A DNA stretch of 42,031 bases, taken from Betaproteobacteria bacterium. GTDB taxonomy: Bacteria; Pseudomonadota; Gammaproteobacteria; Burkholderiales; Usitatibacteraceae. How positions within the stretch are numbered: the first letter of the stretch is position 1; each line of letters starts with the position of its first letter. Below the pieces are notes generated by a model. The model ran no database searches, had not been told where the DNA came from, and saw nothing but the letters and a program-made list of their open reading frames with translations. The stretch is from contig JAABQW010000274.1 in the NCBI GenBank assembly GCA_011391275.1, forward strand, positions 1 to 42,031. The letters run 5' to 3'. The position numbers and the translations under genes were made by a program. This document shows, one piece after another, positions 16,688 to 29,491 of the stretch.

Positions 16688-18466
16688 ATGACCTCCTCCC
16701 GGGCCCTTCGCGGCGTCCTCGTAGGCCTTCTCGCGATCGTGCTGCTGGGCGTGCTCGCGTTCCTGTACTCGCGCACGGAGGCGATCGACTTCAAGCGCGA
16801 CGCGCAGACGCTGGACCTGCTGCGCGAGCTGAAGGAACTCGACATGCGCTGGGACACGGACGCCACGCAGCTCGCCACGGCGGCCGTCCCCGGTACCGCC
16901 CTTCCCGATCGCGGCCCGGTGCTGGCACGCATCCTGCGCGAGCTCGAGCGCGGCCCTTCGCGCCGCGAGGTGGCCGACGCGCTTCCCGCGATCAAGGAAG
17001 GCATGGCCGGCAAGACCGCCGCCTGGGCGGCGCTCAAGGCGCGCCACGCCCGGTCGGGCGAGGCGCTGGTCGCGGCCCAGGCCGCGACCGCGGCGCTGGC
17101 CAACGCCGCCACCTTCATGCGGATGAGCGATCCCCGGCGCGCCGAGCGTTTCACCGCGCTCGCCGCCGAGTCCCAGGCGCTGCTGGCCGCCGTGCGCTCG
17201 GCGGAGTCCGCGGGCGGCCCCGTCGAGGCGCGCCTCGCCACGCTTCGGGAGGCCGCGGTCGATGCCGCGCCGGGGCTCGCGGAGCCGGCCGCCAGGGCCG
17301 AGCAGGCGCTGCGGGCCCTGCTGGCCGCCCGGATCGCGGAGCGGGAGGCGACCCAGAAGTTCGGCTTCCTCACCGTCGGCGGCCGGGTCGACCTCCTCGC
17401 GCAGACCATCTCGCGGTCGGTGCAGGCCGCCCTCGAGGACAAGGAGCGCTGGCGCGTCTACCTGTTCGTCTACGCGGCCGCCCTGCTGATCGGCGTCGGT
17501 TACCTCGTCGCGCGCGTCTTCGCCGCGCAGGCCGCCCTGAAGGAAGCCAACGAGAGCCTCGAGAAGCGCGTCGCCCTGCGCACGAAGGAGCTCTCGGAGG
17601 CGCTGGTGAAGCTGAAGGAATCCGAGGCGCAGCTGGTGCAGACCGAGAAGATGTCCTCGCTCGGCCAGATGGTGGCGGGGGTGGCGCACGAGATCAACAC
17701 GCCGCTCGCCTACGTGAAGAACAGCGTCGCCACCCTGCGCGACCGCCTGCCCGAGCTCGAGGACGCGGTGGCGCAGGCCGAGCGCCTGCTGGCGCTGCTG
17801 CAGTCGGCCTCCCCCGACCAGGCCGAACTCGAGAAGACCTTCGCGGCGGTGAGCTCCCGCCTGGCCCAGCTTCGCGCGCACCAGGTGCTGGACGACCTGG
17901 GGTCGCTGTCCAAGGACGGGCTGCACGGCATCGAGCAGATCTCCGACCTGGTGGTGAACCTCAAGAACTTCTCGCGGCTGGACCGCAGCAAGGTCGCGAG
18001 CTTCAATGTGAACGAGGGGCTGATCGCCACCCTCCTCATCTCCAAGCCGCAGCTTCGCGGCGTGGCCGTCGACAAGCGTTTCGGCGAGATCCCGTCGATC
18101 ACCTGCTCGCCCTCGCAGGTGAACCAGGTGTTCCTCAACCTCATCGCCAACGCCGCCCAGGCGCTCGACAAGCCGCAGAAGGCGATCGTCGTCACCTCGC
18201 GGCGCGAAGGCGCGGACGCGATCGCCGTCGAGATCGCCGACAACGGCAAGGGAATCGCCCCGGAGGTCCTGCCGAAGATCTTCGACCCGTTCTACACGAC
18301 CAAGGAGGTCGGCAAGGGCACGGGGCTGGGCCTGTCGATCGCGTACAAGATCGTCTCGCAGCACGGCGGGCGCATCGACGTGAAGTCGCAGCCCGGCAAG
18401 GGGACGGTGTTCACCGTGGTCCTGCCCACCCGGCAGCCGGAAGAGCGCGCCGCGGGGGAGGCCTGA
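16688..18466 (+). CDS. Membrane sensor histidine kinase with DAHL-type periplasmic domain
   Basis: A 592-residue kinase. TM1 is at about 8-28, then a 220-residue helical extracytoplasmic region resembling the DAHL domain (EAIDFKRDAQTLDLLRELKELDMRWDTD), TM2 at about 255-277, a coiled-coil linker (ANESLEKRVALRTKELSEAL), the dimerisation region with phospho-acceptor His334 in GVAHEINTPLAYVKN, and the ATPase domain with N box NLIANAAQAL, G1 DNGKGI and G2 GTGLGL. The ATG at 16688 is chosen over the tracked 16649. The next gene begins 4 nt after its stop and carries receiver domains, the likely phosphotransfer partners. The signal is unknown. Confidence 0.9.
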   Translation: MTSSRALRGVLVGLLAIVLLGVLAFLYSRTEAIDFKRDAQTLDLLRELKELDMRWDTDATQLATAAVPGTALPDRGPVLARILRELERGPSRREVADALPAIKEGMAGKTAAWAALKARHARSGEALVAAQAATAALANAATFMRMSDPRRAERFTALAAESQALLAAVRSAESAGGPVEARLATLREAAVDAAPGLAEPAARAEQALRALLAARIAEREATQKFGFLTVGGRVDLLAQTISRSVQAALEDKERWRVYLFVYAAALLIGVGYLVARVFAAQAALKEANESLEKRVALRTKELSEALVKLKESEAQLVQTEKMSSLGQMVAGVAHEINTPLAYVKNSVATLRDRLPELEDAVAQAERLLALLQSASPDQAELEKTFAAVSSRLAQLRAHQVLDDLGSLSKDGLHGIEQISDLVVNLKNFSRLDRSKVASFNVNEGLIATLLISKPQLRGVAVDKRFGEIPSITCSPSQVNQVFLNLIANAAQALDKPQKAIVVTSRREGADAIAVEIADNGKGIAPEVLPKIFDPFYTTKEVGKGTGLGLSIAYKIVSQHGGRIDVKSQPGKGTVFTVVLPTRQPEERAAGEA

Positions 18467-18470
18467 GGCC

Positions 18471-20371
<1,901 letters not shown>

Positions 20372-20375
<4 letters not shown>

Positions 20376-21157
20376 GCACGCTCGCGAAGGACGACCTCGC
20401 GGACCTGCGGCGCGCCAAGGCGCTGCTGGAGAACCCCGGCCTCGCGGCGAAGCTCTCCTCGATGCTGGGGTCCCCGGTGGAAAAGGGCATGAAGATGCTG
20501 CCGTCGTCGTGGCAGAAGGGCGTGCACAAGGCGACGGAGGCGGCGCTCATGAAGGCGCTGGACGTCGCCGTGACCTCGCTCGGCGAGCGGGCGCGGTCGT
20601 CCTCGCAGGACCGGTGGCACCGCATGGCGGCCGCGGCCTCGGGCGCGGCGGGCGGCGCCTTCGGCCTGGCCGCGCTCTCCTGGGAGCTGCCGCTGTCCAC
20701 GACCCTCATGCTGCGCTCCATCGCCGACATCGCCGCGAGCGAGGGCGAGAACCCGCGCCACATCGACACCAAGCTCGCCTGCCTCACGGTGTTCGCGCTG
20801 GGCTCGACGAAGGACAGGCGCGACAACGCCACCGAGTCGGGCTACTTCGCGGCGCGCGCGGCACTTGCCTCGGCGGTCACGGAAGCCTCCGCGCACCTCG
20901 CGAGGAAGGGGCTCGCCAAGTCGGGCTCCCCGGCCCTCGTGAGGCTGGTGGCGGCCATCGGCGCGCGCTTCGGGATCGTCGTGTCGGAGAAGGCCGCCGT
21001 CCAGGCCATCCCCATCATCGGCGCGGCCGGCGGCGCGGTGGTGAACACCGTCTTCATCGGGCACTACCAGGACATGGCGCGCGGGCACTTCATCGTGCGG
21101 CGCCTGGAGAAGATCCACGGCGCGGAGCCCGTGCGCGCCGCCTACGCGAAAGCCTGA
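20372..21157 (+). CDS. EcsC family protein
   Basis: A 261-residue protein matching the EcsC family, with AAAASGAAGGAFGLAALSWELPLSTTLMLRSIADIA and QAIPIIGAAGGAVVNTVFIGHYQDMA as the conserved glycine-rich hydrophobic stretches that may associate with membranes. Function is unknown; B. subtilis EcsC belongs to an ABC-transporter operon. The ATG overlaps the stop of the kinase-receiver gene (ATGA), so expression is coupled to the two kinases. It may be a target or output of that pathway, but nothing in the sequence proves it. Confidence 0.8.
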
Positions 21158-21159
21158 AC

Positions 21160-21453
21160 ATGGCCGCCTACGTCATCGCCGAGGTCGAGGTCACCGACCC
21201 GGAGGGCTACAAGCCCTATACCGAGCAGGTGCCCGCCTCCATTGCCCACTACGGCGGGCGCTTCCTCGTGCGCGGCGGGACCGCGGAGGTGCTGGAGGGC
21301 GACTGGCCGCAGCGCCGGCGCGTGATCCTCGAGTTCCCCTCGATGGATGCCGCGCGCGCCTGGTGGGACTCGCCGGAATACGAGAAGCCCAAGGCCATGC
21401 GCCGCGCCGCGAGCAATGCCCGCCTCGTCCTCCTCGAAGGCTTCGACGGCTGA
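21160..21453 (+). CDS. DUF1330 domain protein
   Basis: A 97-residue ferredoxin-like alpha/beta protein matching DUF1330: start MAAYVIAEVEVTDPEGYKPY, then GGRFLVRGG, a VILEFPSMDAARAWWDSPEY segment and a C-terminal RLVLLEGF strand. The family is related to dimeric alpha-beta barrel proteins; its reaction is not known. It begins 2 nt after the EcsC stop and is the last gene before two strong hairpins, so it closes the signalling operon. Confidence 0.85.
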   Translation: MAAYVIAEVEVTDPEGYKPYTEQVPASIAHYGGRFLVRGGTAEVLEGDWPQRRRVILEFPSMDAARAWWDSPEYEKPKAMRRAASNARLVLLEGFDG

Positions 21454-21459
21454 CCAAAA

Positions 21460-21520
21460 AGGAAATGGGGTCAGGTTACTTTGCACAAAACTCGTGCAAA
21501 GTAACCTGACCCCATTTCCT
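21460..21520. repeat. 27-bp perfect palindrome with GGGGTCAG core
   Basis: The left arm (21460-21486) begins AGGAAATGGGGTCAGGTTAC and its exact reverse complement is at 21494-21520; a 7-nt loop AAAACTC separates them. The sequence is AT-richer than its surroundings. It probably belongs to a dispersed REP-like family (compare 5073-5095) and may also end transcription. Confidence 0.8.
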
Positions 21521-21533
21521 CTATTCGTGCTGC

Positions 21534-21564
21534 GTAATCAGATTAGTTTTCCTAATCTGATTAC
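21534..21564. terminator. 13-bp AT-rich hairpin between convergent genes
   Basis: Arms GTAATCAGATTAG and CTAATCTGATTAC around TTTTC. It sits 5 bp beyond the helicase stop on the minus strand and could end transcription from both sides. It is distinct from the GGGGTCAG palindrome next to it. Confidence 0.65.
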
Positions 21565-21569
21565 TTGGC

Positions 21570-22805
<1,236 letters not shown>

Positions 22806-23266
22806 GTTCGGTTCTTTCCCGCGCGGCCATTCCGGTGGCAGCACTCGTACGGCGATTGCGAAAGAAGACACGCCGCCCGTCATCGGAAACGGGACAGTCG
22901 CAACGCCGGAAAAGGAAAGGGGCGCGCGAAAACGGCAGGCCAATACACCGGCACCAACCGATTTCCGCAATCCTTGGGAGTTAACCGTGGGGAACTGCTG
23001 AGGGAAGAGAAGAGTTCTCTTCCGGGGAGGTCAGGGACGATGAACGAATGCGGTGCGAATTGCGTTATTGCTGCACTGCAGAACCGGCACTATACGCGAA
23101 TAGGCCCTGATTACCAAGGACTTTCTTGCGGCTCTCCTTGCGGCGCCATATGCACTCGACGCCGGGTTGCGCCGGTCAACGAGACGAGCGAAGCCGCGGC
23201 TCCCGGGCGAAGGCGATACCATCCGCTTCGGGCTGCCGCGAAGGTATCCGTGACCGGGGAGGATCG
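22806..23266. other. 461-bp divergent intergenic region: helicase leader and promoter
   Basis: No supported gene. On the minus strand it holds a good sigma70 promoter (23089-23117) and the resulting leader of the helicase mRNA. The leader includes a 9-bp-arm hairpin GGAAGAGAA/TTCTCTTCC with a GAG loop at 23003-23023. The plus-strand side near 23250 contains only the ribosome site of the patatin gene; I could not recognise its promoter. Confidence 0.6.
23089..23117 (-). promoter_or_regulatory. Sigma70 promoter of the DEAD-box helicase
   Basis: Read on the minus strand: -35 TTGGTA (23117-23112), exactly 17 bp, -10 TATAGT (23094-23089). The predicted start is near 23082, giving a leader of about 277 nt before the ATG. 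Confidence 0.6.
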
Positions 23267-25471
23267 ATGCATCGCGTGTTCGCCGCCGTTGCCTGCGCCG
23301 CCGCCTTCCACCTCCACGCCCAGCCTGTCGAGCCGCCGCGCCCGAAGGTAGGGCTCGTGCTTTCGGGAGGCGGCGCGCGCGGCCTGGCCCACATCGGCGT
23401 GCTCAAGGCGATGCGCGAGCAGCGCGTGCCGGTGGACTTCATCGTCGCCACCAGCATGGGCTCGATCGTGGGAGGCGCCTACGCGGCAGGACAGACGCCG
23501 GAGCAGATGGAGGCGCTGGTCCGCAACGCCGACTGGGCGCAGATCTTCTCCGACCGGCCGCCGCGCGAGGACCTGTCGTTCCGGCGCAAGGAGGACGACC
23601 TGCGCTTCATCGGCAAGACCGAGCTGGGCCTGAAGAAGGACGGCGTCGTGTTGCCCCGCGGGGCCCTCGGGTCGCAGAACCTCGAGGAGTTCCTGCGCGG
23701 CATCTCGCCCCACGCCAACGAGGCGGCGACCCTGAACGACCTGCCCATTCTCTTTCGCGCGGTGGCCACGGACCTGGAGACCGGGAAGCAGGTGGTCCTC
23801 GCCGACGTGCCGCTCTCGGTCGCGATGCGCGCCTCGATGTCGATCCCGGGCGCATTCGCGCCCACGCAGGTCGACGGGCGCCTCCTGGGCGACGGCGGCC
23901 TGGTGCGCAACCTCCCCGTCGAGGTGGCGCGCGAGATGGGAGCCGACATCGTCATCGCGGTGAACGTCGGCACGCCGCTGCTGCCGCGCGATTCCCTCGC
24001 CTCGGCGCTCGGCGTCGCGCAGCAGATGATCAACATCCTCACCGAGCAGAACGTCGAGATCTCGCTCGCGAGGCTCGGGCCCGCCGACATCCTCATCTCG
24101 CCCGACCTCGCGAACGTGAGCTTCATCGACTTCCACCGCGGCGAGGAGCTGATCGCCATCGGCGAGCGCGCCGGGCGCGCCGCGGCCGCGCGCCTCGCGG
24201 GGCTCGCGATGCCCGAGACGCGGTACGTCGCGTGGGAAGCGCAGCGCAAGCGCTTCGCCGCCGTGCCCGAGCTGCCCGTTGCGCAGGTACGCGTCGTGGG
24301 CGCCGAACGCACCAATCCCGAGGCGCTCAAGCGCGAGGTCGCCGACCGGCTGGGCGTCGAGCCGGGCAGCCGACCCACCGAGGAGCAGCTCGTGAAGGCC
24401 GCGCGCGTTCTGCACGGCTCGGGCGAGTTCGAACGCGTGGACGTGCGAACCGGGCTCGAGGACGGGCGCCGCACGGTCGTGATCGACGTGAACGAGAAGC
24501 CGTGGGGACCGGACTACCTGCGCATCGGCGCTCGCGCGGTTTCGGATTTCGACACCCAGGGCGCCTTTTCCCTCACCCTGCAGCACACGCGCACCTGGGT
24601 GAATTCATGGGGCGCGGAGTGGCGCAACGAGCTCGAGCTCGGCGACGTGCGCCGCCTCCTCACCTCCTTCTACCAGCCGCTGGGTCCGGGCAGCCCCTGG
24701 TTCGTCGAAGGGTCGCTCCAGGCGGTGAAGAGCGACGTCGACATCTACGAGGGCATGCGCCGCACCGACCGCGCGACGCGCGAGGTCATCGGCTCGTACG
24801 CGCTGGCCGGCCGCCGCCTCGGCGGCTCGGGCGTGCTGAGGTTCGGCGTCGGGCACGAACACTACAAGGCCACGCCCATCATCGGCAGCCGCTCCGTGGA
24901 CAGTACCAGCGACAGCGCTACGGTCCTGCGCGTGGGGACCCTCTTCGACACGCTCGACAACGCCGACTTTCCGCGCCGCGGCTACGCGATCTCCGCCGAC
25001 GCCTTCCATTACAGCTCCAGGGGCCCTGGAGACCCGATCGTGGCGTGGCAGGTGAACGGCATCCTGCCGATCACATTCGGGCGCCTCACGCTTCTCGGCC
25101 TCGCCTTCACCCAGGGCTCGCGCGACGACCGCGTGTCCTTCCCCCTGGGCGGCCTCTTCAACCTGAGCGGCACACCGGCCGGAGCGATCTCGGGATCCCA
25201 GGCGGCCGGCGTCGGCGCGCTCGCCTACTGGCGCATGGGCCAGCTGCGCGGCGCGATGGGCGGGGACTGGTATGCCGGTTTCTCGCTGGAGGCCGGGCGC
25301 GTCTCGGGCAGGGCCGACGCCGGTCGCGCGGAAGTGCACAAGGCCGCGTCGCTCTTCCTCGGCCTCGACTCGATCATCGGGCCGCTCTACCTCGCATACG
25401 GCAAGACCTTCGGGGGCGAGTCGGCCTTCTATCTCTTCCTCGGCCGGCCCGCCAACCGCGCGCAGTGGTGA
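23267..25471 (+). CDS. Patatin-like phospholipase autotransporter (type Vd, PlpD-like)
   Basis: A 734-residue secreted lipase. There is a signal peptide (MHRVFAAVACAAAFHLHAQ), then a patatin domain at about 25-320 with oxyanion loop SGGGARGLAH, nucleophile Ser63 in VATSMGSIVGG and dyad Asp209 in GDGGLVRNLP. Next comes a POTRA-like domain at about 338-405 and a C-terminal Omp85-type beta-barrel from about 410, ending in an aromatic residue (RAQW). This order and length match Pseudomonas PlpD. The barrel should export the phospholipase domain across the outer membrane. The elbow reads A-T-S-M-G rather than the usual G-x-S-x-G. GGGGAGGA precedes the ATG. Confidence 0.9.
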   Translation: MHRVFAAVACAAAFHLHAQPVEPPRPKVGLVLSGGGARGLAHIGVLKAMREQRVPVDFIVATSMGSIVGGAYAAGQTPEQMEALVRNADWAQIFSDRPPREDLSFRRKEDDLRFIGKTELGLKKDGVVLPRGALGSQNLEEFLRGISPHANEAATLNDLPILFRAVATDLETGKQVVLADVPLSVAMRASMSIPGAFAPTQVDGRLLGDGGLVRNLPVEVAREMGADIVIAVNVGTPLLPRDSLASALGVAQQMINILTEQNVEISLARLGPADILISPDLANVSFIDFHRGEELIAIGERAGRAAAARLAGLAMPETRYVAWEAQRKRFAAVPELPVAQVRVVGAERTNPEALKREVADRLGVEPGSRPTEEQLVKAARVLHGSGEFERVDVRTGLEDGRRTVVIDVNEKPWGPDYLRIGARAVSDFDTQGAFSLTLQHTRTWVNSWGAEWRNELELGDVRRLLTSFYQPLGPGSPWFVEGSLQAVKSDVDIYEGMRRTDRATREVIGSYALAGRRLGGSGVLRFGVGHEHYKATPIIGSRSVDSTSDSATVLRVGTLFDTLDNADFPRRGYAISADAFHYSSRGPGDPIVAWQVNGILPITFGRLTLLGLAFTQGSRDDRVSFPLGGLFNLSGTPAGAISGSQAAGVGALAYWRMGQLRGAMGGDWYAGFSLEAGRVSGRADAGRAEVHKAASLFLGLDSIIGPLYLAYGKTFGGESAFYLFLGRPANRAQW

Positions 25472-25483
25472 GGCGTGAGGCCA

Positions 25484-25552
25484 GCGGGAGATTTCCTTGC
25501 TCGCAGTGCCCGGCGCGATCAGCCGCAGGACACGCATCTCCGCCGGCGTGAT
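25484..25552 (-). pseudogene. Fragment of a LuxR-type helix-turn-helix domain
   Basis: On the minus strand the 23 codons directly after hemF, in a frame different from hemF, read [21 protein letters not shown] and then SR. This matches the first half of the GerE/LuxR DNA-binding domain (LTPREREVLRLIA.G.SNKEIA) before similarity ends at WPHAS. It has no start codon, and the rest of the domain is missing. It looks like the debris of a response-regulator gene between hemF and the patatin gene. Confidence 0.5.
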
Positions 25553-26460
25553 TACCCGGCCCAGTCCCTCGGCACCAGGAAGTCTGTGTAGAGCCTCGCC
25601 TCGGGCGTGCCGGGCTCCGGCTTCCAGTCGTAGCGCCACTTCACCACCGGCGGCAGCGACATGAGGATGGACTCGGTGCGCCCGCCCGACTGCAGGCCGA
25701 AGTGCGTTCCGCGGTCCCACACGAGGTTGAACTCCACGTAGCGCCCGCGTCGGTAGGCCTGGAAGTCGCGCTCGCGCTCGCCATAGGGCAGGTCGCGTCG
25801 GCGCTCGACGATGGGCACGTAGGCCGGGAGGAACGCGTCGCCCACGGCGCGCATCACGTCGAAGCTGCGCTCGAAGCCGGGCTCGCTGAAGTCGTCGAAG
25901 AAGGTGCCGCCGATGCCGCGCGGCTCCTGGCGGTGCTTGTTGTAGAAGTACTCGTCGCACCATTTCTTGAAGCGCGGGTGCAGCTGCGGGTCGATGGCCT
26001 CCAGCGCGTCGCGATTGACCCGGTGGAAGTGGGCGCAGTCCTCCTCGAAGCCGTAGTACGGCGTGAGGTCCATGCCGCCGCCGAACCACCACACGGCCTT
26101 CTCCGGGTCCGCGTCCGGCGACTTGGCCGCGAAGAAGCGCACGTTCATGTGCACCGTGGGCACGTAGGGGTTGCGCGGGTGGAAGACGAGCGAGACGCCC
26201 ATCGCCTCCCAGGGCCGGCCGGCGATCTCCGGGCGGTGGGCCGACGCCGAGGGCGGCAGCTTCGCACCGATCACGTGCGAGAAGCCCACGCCGCCGCGCT
26301 CGAGGAGGTTGCCCTCCTCCACCAGGCGCGACACGCCCCCGCCGCCCTCGGGTCGGTCCCACGAATCGCGCAGGAAAGGCTTGCCGTCGAGTTCGGTGAA
26401 CTTTCCGACGATGCGGTCCTGCAGGCCGGTGAGGTAAGTTCTTACGGCATCGATATTCAT
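25552..26460 (-). CDS. hemF: Oxygen-dependent coproporphyrinogen-III oxidase
   Basis: A 302-residue cytoplasmic enzyme that oxidatively decarboxylates two propionates of coproporphyrinogen III in heme synthesis. The HemF signatures are clear: [70 protein letters not shown] and [23 protein letters not shown]. The length is normal. The ATG is at 26460. A palindromic repeat array separates it from purD, so co-transcription with purHD is uncertain. Confidence 0.96.
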   Translation of the reverse strand: MNIDAVRTYLTGLQDRIVGKFTELDGKPFLRDSWDRPEGGGGVSRLVEEGNLLERGGVGFSHVIGAKLPPSASAHRPEIAGRPWEAMGVSLVFHPRNPYVPTVHMNVRFFAAKSPDADPEKAVWWFGGGMDLTPYYGFEEDCAHFHRVNRDALEAIDPQLHPRFKKWCDEYFYNKHRQEPRGIGGTFFDDFSEPGFERSFDVMRAVGDAFLPAYVPIVERRRDLPYGERERDFQAYRRGRYVEFNLVWDRGTHFGLQSGGRTESILMSLPPVVKWRYDWKPEPGTPEARLYTDFLVPRDWAG

Positions 26461-26474
26461 GGTCGGCGAGTTTA

Positions 26475-26597
26475 CCCTCACCCCCGGCCCCTCTCCCAAG
26501 GGAGAGGGGAGCCACACACCCTCACCCCCGGCCCTCTCCCAAGGGAGAGGGGAGAAAAGTCTCCCTTCTCCCTTGGGAGAAGGGTCGGGGATGAGGG
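26475..26597. repeat. CTCTCCC/GGGAGAGG palindromic repeat array, copy 1
   Basis: The outer pair CCCTCACCCCCGGCC and its inverted mate (GGTCGGGGATGAGGGT) enclose internal palindromes of the form CTCTCCCAAGGGAGAG, with the first unit duplicated. It occupies the whole purD-hemF gap. It is the same family as the copies at 32216, 34052 and 35949. Confidence 0.88.
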
Positions 26598-27869
26598 TTA
26601 CTTCCGGTGGATGGCGCGGTGGCCGATGTCCCTGCGGTACTGCATGCCTTCGAAGCGGATGCCCGCGGCCACCTCGTAGGCGCGCTCGGCCGCGAGCTTC
26701 ACGTTCTCGCCCAGCGCCGTCACGCACAGCACGCGCCCGCCGGCCGTCACCACCTTGCCGTCCCTCGCCTCCGTGCCGGCGTGGAAGATGTGGCAGTCGT
26801 CGAGCCCCTTGGGCAACCCCGCGATCTCGTCGCCTTTCCTGGGCGTGTCGGGGTAGCCCGCGGCGGCCAGCACCACGCCCAGTGCGGCGCGGCGGTCCCA
26901 GTCGGCTTCCGCCCGGTCGAGCGTGCCGTCCACCGCGTGCTCCAGCAGGTCGAGGAAGTCGCTCTTCAGCCGCATCATGATCGGCTGCGTCTCCGGGTCG
27001 CCCATGCGGCAGTTGAACTCCACCACGCGCGGGGCGCCGTTCGCGTCGATCATGAGGCCGGCGTAGAGGAAGCCGGTGTAGGGCATGCCCTCCCGTTCCA
27101 TGCCCTTGAGCGTGGGCAGGATGACCTCGCGCATGGCGCGCGCGTGCACTTCCGGCGTGACCACCGGCGCGGGCGAATAGGCGCCCATGCCGCCCGTGTT
27201 CGGGCCGCGGTCGCCGTCGAAGATCCGCTTGTGGTCCTGGGTCGAGGCGAAGGCGAGCGCGCTCCGGCCGTCGGCCATGACGATGAAGCTCGCCTCCTCG
27301 CCGGCCATGAACTCCTCGATCACGACGCGGTGGCCCGCCTCCCCCATGCCGCCGCCGTCCAGCATCATGTCGATGGCGGCGTGCGCCTCGGGAAGCGTCA
27401 TCGCGACGACCACGCCCTTGCCCGCGGCAAGCCCGTCGGCCTTGATGACGATGGGCGCGCCTTTCCCGTCGACGTGCGCGTGCGCGGCGGCCGCGTCGGT
27501 GAAGGTGGCGTAGTGCGCCGTCGGGATGCCGTGGCGCACCATGAAGCGCTTGGCGAAGTCCTTGGACGACTCGAGCTGCGCGGCCGCCTTCGTCGGCCCG
27601 AATATGGCGAGGCCCTCGGCGCGGAAGGCGTCGACCACGCCCGCGGCGAGCGGCGCCTCGGGCCCCACGACGGTCAGGCCCACCTGCTCGTCCCTGGCGA
27701 GCTTCACCAGGTCCGCGACGGAGGTGGCGCCCACGTTCACGAGGCCCTCCTCGCGCGCCGTGCCGGCGTTGCCGGGGGCGACGAGCACCTTCGAGACGCG
27801 GGGCGATTGCGCCAGCTTCCACGCGATGGCGTGCTCGCGCCCGCCGGAGCCGATGACGAGCAGCTTCAC
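26598..27869 (-). CDS. purD: Phosphoribosylamine--glycine ligase
   Basis: A 423-residue ATP-grasp enzyme joining glycine to 5-phosphoribosylamine in purine synthesis. The N-terminus [19 protein letters not shown] and the segments [59 protein letters not shown] and [12 protein letters not shown] are diagnostic. Ten base pairs separate it from purH upstream. Its stop (TAA at 26598) directly abuts the palindromic repeat array, which may end or stabilise the purHD transcript. Confidence 0.97.
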   Translation of the reverse strand: MKLLVIGSGGREHAIAWKLAQSPRVSKVLVAPGNAGTAREEGLVNVGATSVADLVKLARDEQVGLTVVGPEAPLAAGVVDAFRAEGLAIFGPTKAAAQLESSKDFAKRFMVRHGIPTAHYATFTDAAAAHAHVDGKGAPIVIKADGLAAGKGVVVAMTLPEAHAAIDMMLDGGGMGEAGHRVVIEEFMAGEEASFIVMADGRSALAFASTQDHKRIFDGDRGPNTGGMGAYSPAPVVTPEVHARAMREVILPTLKGMEREGMPYTGFLYAGLMIDANGAPRVVEFNCRMGDPETQPIMMRLKSDFLDLLEHAVDGTLDRAEADWDRRAALGVVLAAAGYPDTPRKGDEIAGLPKGLDDCHIFHAGTEARDGKVVTAGGRVLCVTALGENVKLAAERAYEVAAGIRFEGMQYRRDIGHRAIHRK

Positions 27870-27879
27870 GGTCGCGGCC

Positions 27880-29448
27880 TCAGTGCCGGAAGTGACGCAT
27901 GCCGGTGAAGACCATGGCGAGGCCGTGCTCGTTGGCGGCGGCGATCACCTCCTCGTCGCGCACGCTGCCGCCGGGCTGGATTACGGCCCGCGCACCCGCC
28001 TTCGCGACCACGTCCAGGCCGTCGCGGAAGGGGAAGAAGGCGTCCGATGCCGCGACCGACCCGGCCAGCGACAGCCCGTTGTTCTTCGCCTTGATCGCGG
28101 CGATGCGGGTGGAATCCACGCGGCTCATCTGGCCGGCGCCCACGCCGAGCGTCATGCCGCCGCCGCAGAACACGATGGCGTTCGACTTCACGAACTTGGC
28201 CACGCGGAAGGCGAAGACGAGGTCGTTCATCTCGGCCCCGGTGGGCTTTCGCTTCGTGACGAAGCGCAGCTCCGCCACGTCGAAGGCGTCCGGGGTCTGC
28301 ACCAGCAGCCCGCCGCCCACGCGCTTCATGTCGAGGCGGTTCAAGTCCTTCGCCACCTCGATCGCGAGGAGCCGCACGTTCTGCTTGGCCGCGAAGACCT
28401 TCTTCGCCGCCTCCTCGTAGGCCGGGGCGATCACCACCTCGACGAACTGCTTCGAGACGGCCTCGGCCGTGGGCCCGTCGACCGGCTCGTTGAAGGCGAT
28501 GATGCCGCCGAAGGCGGAGGTCGGGTCCGTGAGGAAGGCGCGCCGGTAGGCTTCCAGCGGCGACTGCGCGATGGCCACCCCGCACGGGTTGGCGTGCTTC
28601 ACGATCACGCAGGCCGGCACGTCGAAAGTCCGGCAGCACTCCCACGCGGCGTCGGCGTCCGCGATGTTGTTGTACGAGAGCTCCTTGCCCTGGAGCTGCG
28701 TGAAGCGCGAGAGCGTCCCGGGGGCCGCGTCCCGCTCGGCATAGAAGGCCGCCGACTGGTGCGGGTTCTCGCCGTAGCGCAGCCGCTGCGCCAGCGTGAA
28801 CTGCAGGTTCAGCCGGTCCGGGAACTCGCGGGCGGCACCCCGCGCGTCGCGCGCGGTGAGCCACGAGGAGATCATGCCGTCGTACTCGGCGGTGTGGCTG
28901 AAGGCCTTCGCGGCGAGCGCGTAGCGGTCGGCGAAGCCCAGCTTGCCGCCGCTCGCGGCGAGCTGCCTCGCGAGCTCCGGGTAGTCGGCCGGGTCGGTGA
29001 CGATGGCCACGAAGGCGTGGTTCTTGGCCGCCGCGCGCACCATGGCGGGGCCGCCGATGTCGATGTTCTCGATCGCGTCGTCCATGGTGCAGCCGGGCTT
29101 CGCCACGGCCTGCGCGAACGGGTAGAGGTTCACCACCACCATGTCGATGGGCGGGATGGCGTGCTGCTTCATCGCCGCCACGTGCGCCGGGAGGTCGCGG
29201 CGCGCGAGGATGCCGCCGTGCACCTTCGGGTGGAGCGTCTTCACGCGCCCGTCCATCATCTCCGGGAACCCCGTGTAGTCGCCCACCTCGATGACGGGAA
29301 GCCCGGCCGAGGCGAGGAGCTTCGCGGTGCCTCCGGTGGAGAGTAGCTCGACGCCGCGCGCGGCGAGCGCCCTGGCGAATTCGACGACGCCGGACTTGTC
29401 GGAGACGCTGATCAGCGCCCGCTGGATTCGGATCTGGTCGTTTTGCAT
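27880..29448 (-). CDS. purH: Bifunctional AICAR formyltransferase / IMP cyclohydrolase
   Basis: A 522-residue enzyme for the last two steps of IMP synthesis. The N-terminal cyclohydrolase domain starts [19 protein letters not shown] and includes STGGTAKLL and [15 protein letters not shown]. The C-terminal transformylase carries KHANPCGVA, with its catalytic Lys-His, and [11 protein letters not shown] plus [13 protein letters not shown]. Length is normal. It follows fis by 43 bp. The fis-purH neighbourhood is common in Betaproteobacteria. Confidence 0.97.
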   Translation of the reverse strand: MQNDQIRIQRALISVSDKSGVVEFARALAARGVELLSTGGTAKLLASAGLPVIEVGDYTGFPEMMDGRVKTLHPKVHGGILARRDLPAHVAAMKQHAIPPIDMVVVNLYPFAQAVAKPGCTMDDAIENIDIGGPAMVRAAAKNHAFVAIVTDPADYPELARQLAASGGKLGFADRYALAAKAFSHTAEYDGMISSWLTARDARGAAREFPDRLNLQFTLAQRLRYGENPHQSAAFYAERDAAPGTLSRFTQLQGKELSYNNIADADAAWECCRTFDVPACVIVKHANPCGVAIAQSPLEAYRRAFLTDPTSAFGGIIAFNEPVDGPTAEAVSKQFVEVVIAPAYEEAAKKVFAAKQNVRLLAIEVAKDLNRLDMKRVGGGLLVQTPDAFDVAELRFVTKRKPTGAEMNDLVFAFRVAKFVKSNAIVFCGGGMTLGVGAGQMSRVDSTRIAAIKAKNNGLSLAGSVAASDAFFPFRDGLDVVAKAGARAVIQPGGSVRDEEVIAAANEHGLAMVFTGMRHFRH

Positions 29449-29491
29449 GGTCCGTCCCTGTCGTCGCGCGCGGTGGCGCAGGACGAACGGC

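Noticed and set aside
23041-23351. Plus-strand ORF MNECGANCVIAAL... after a purine-rich GGGGAGG
   Set aside because: Despite a good ribosome-site-like sequence, the peptide has no recognisable pattern, overlaps the patatin start and lies over the helicase promoter and leader on the other strand.
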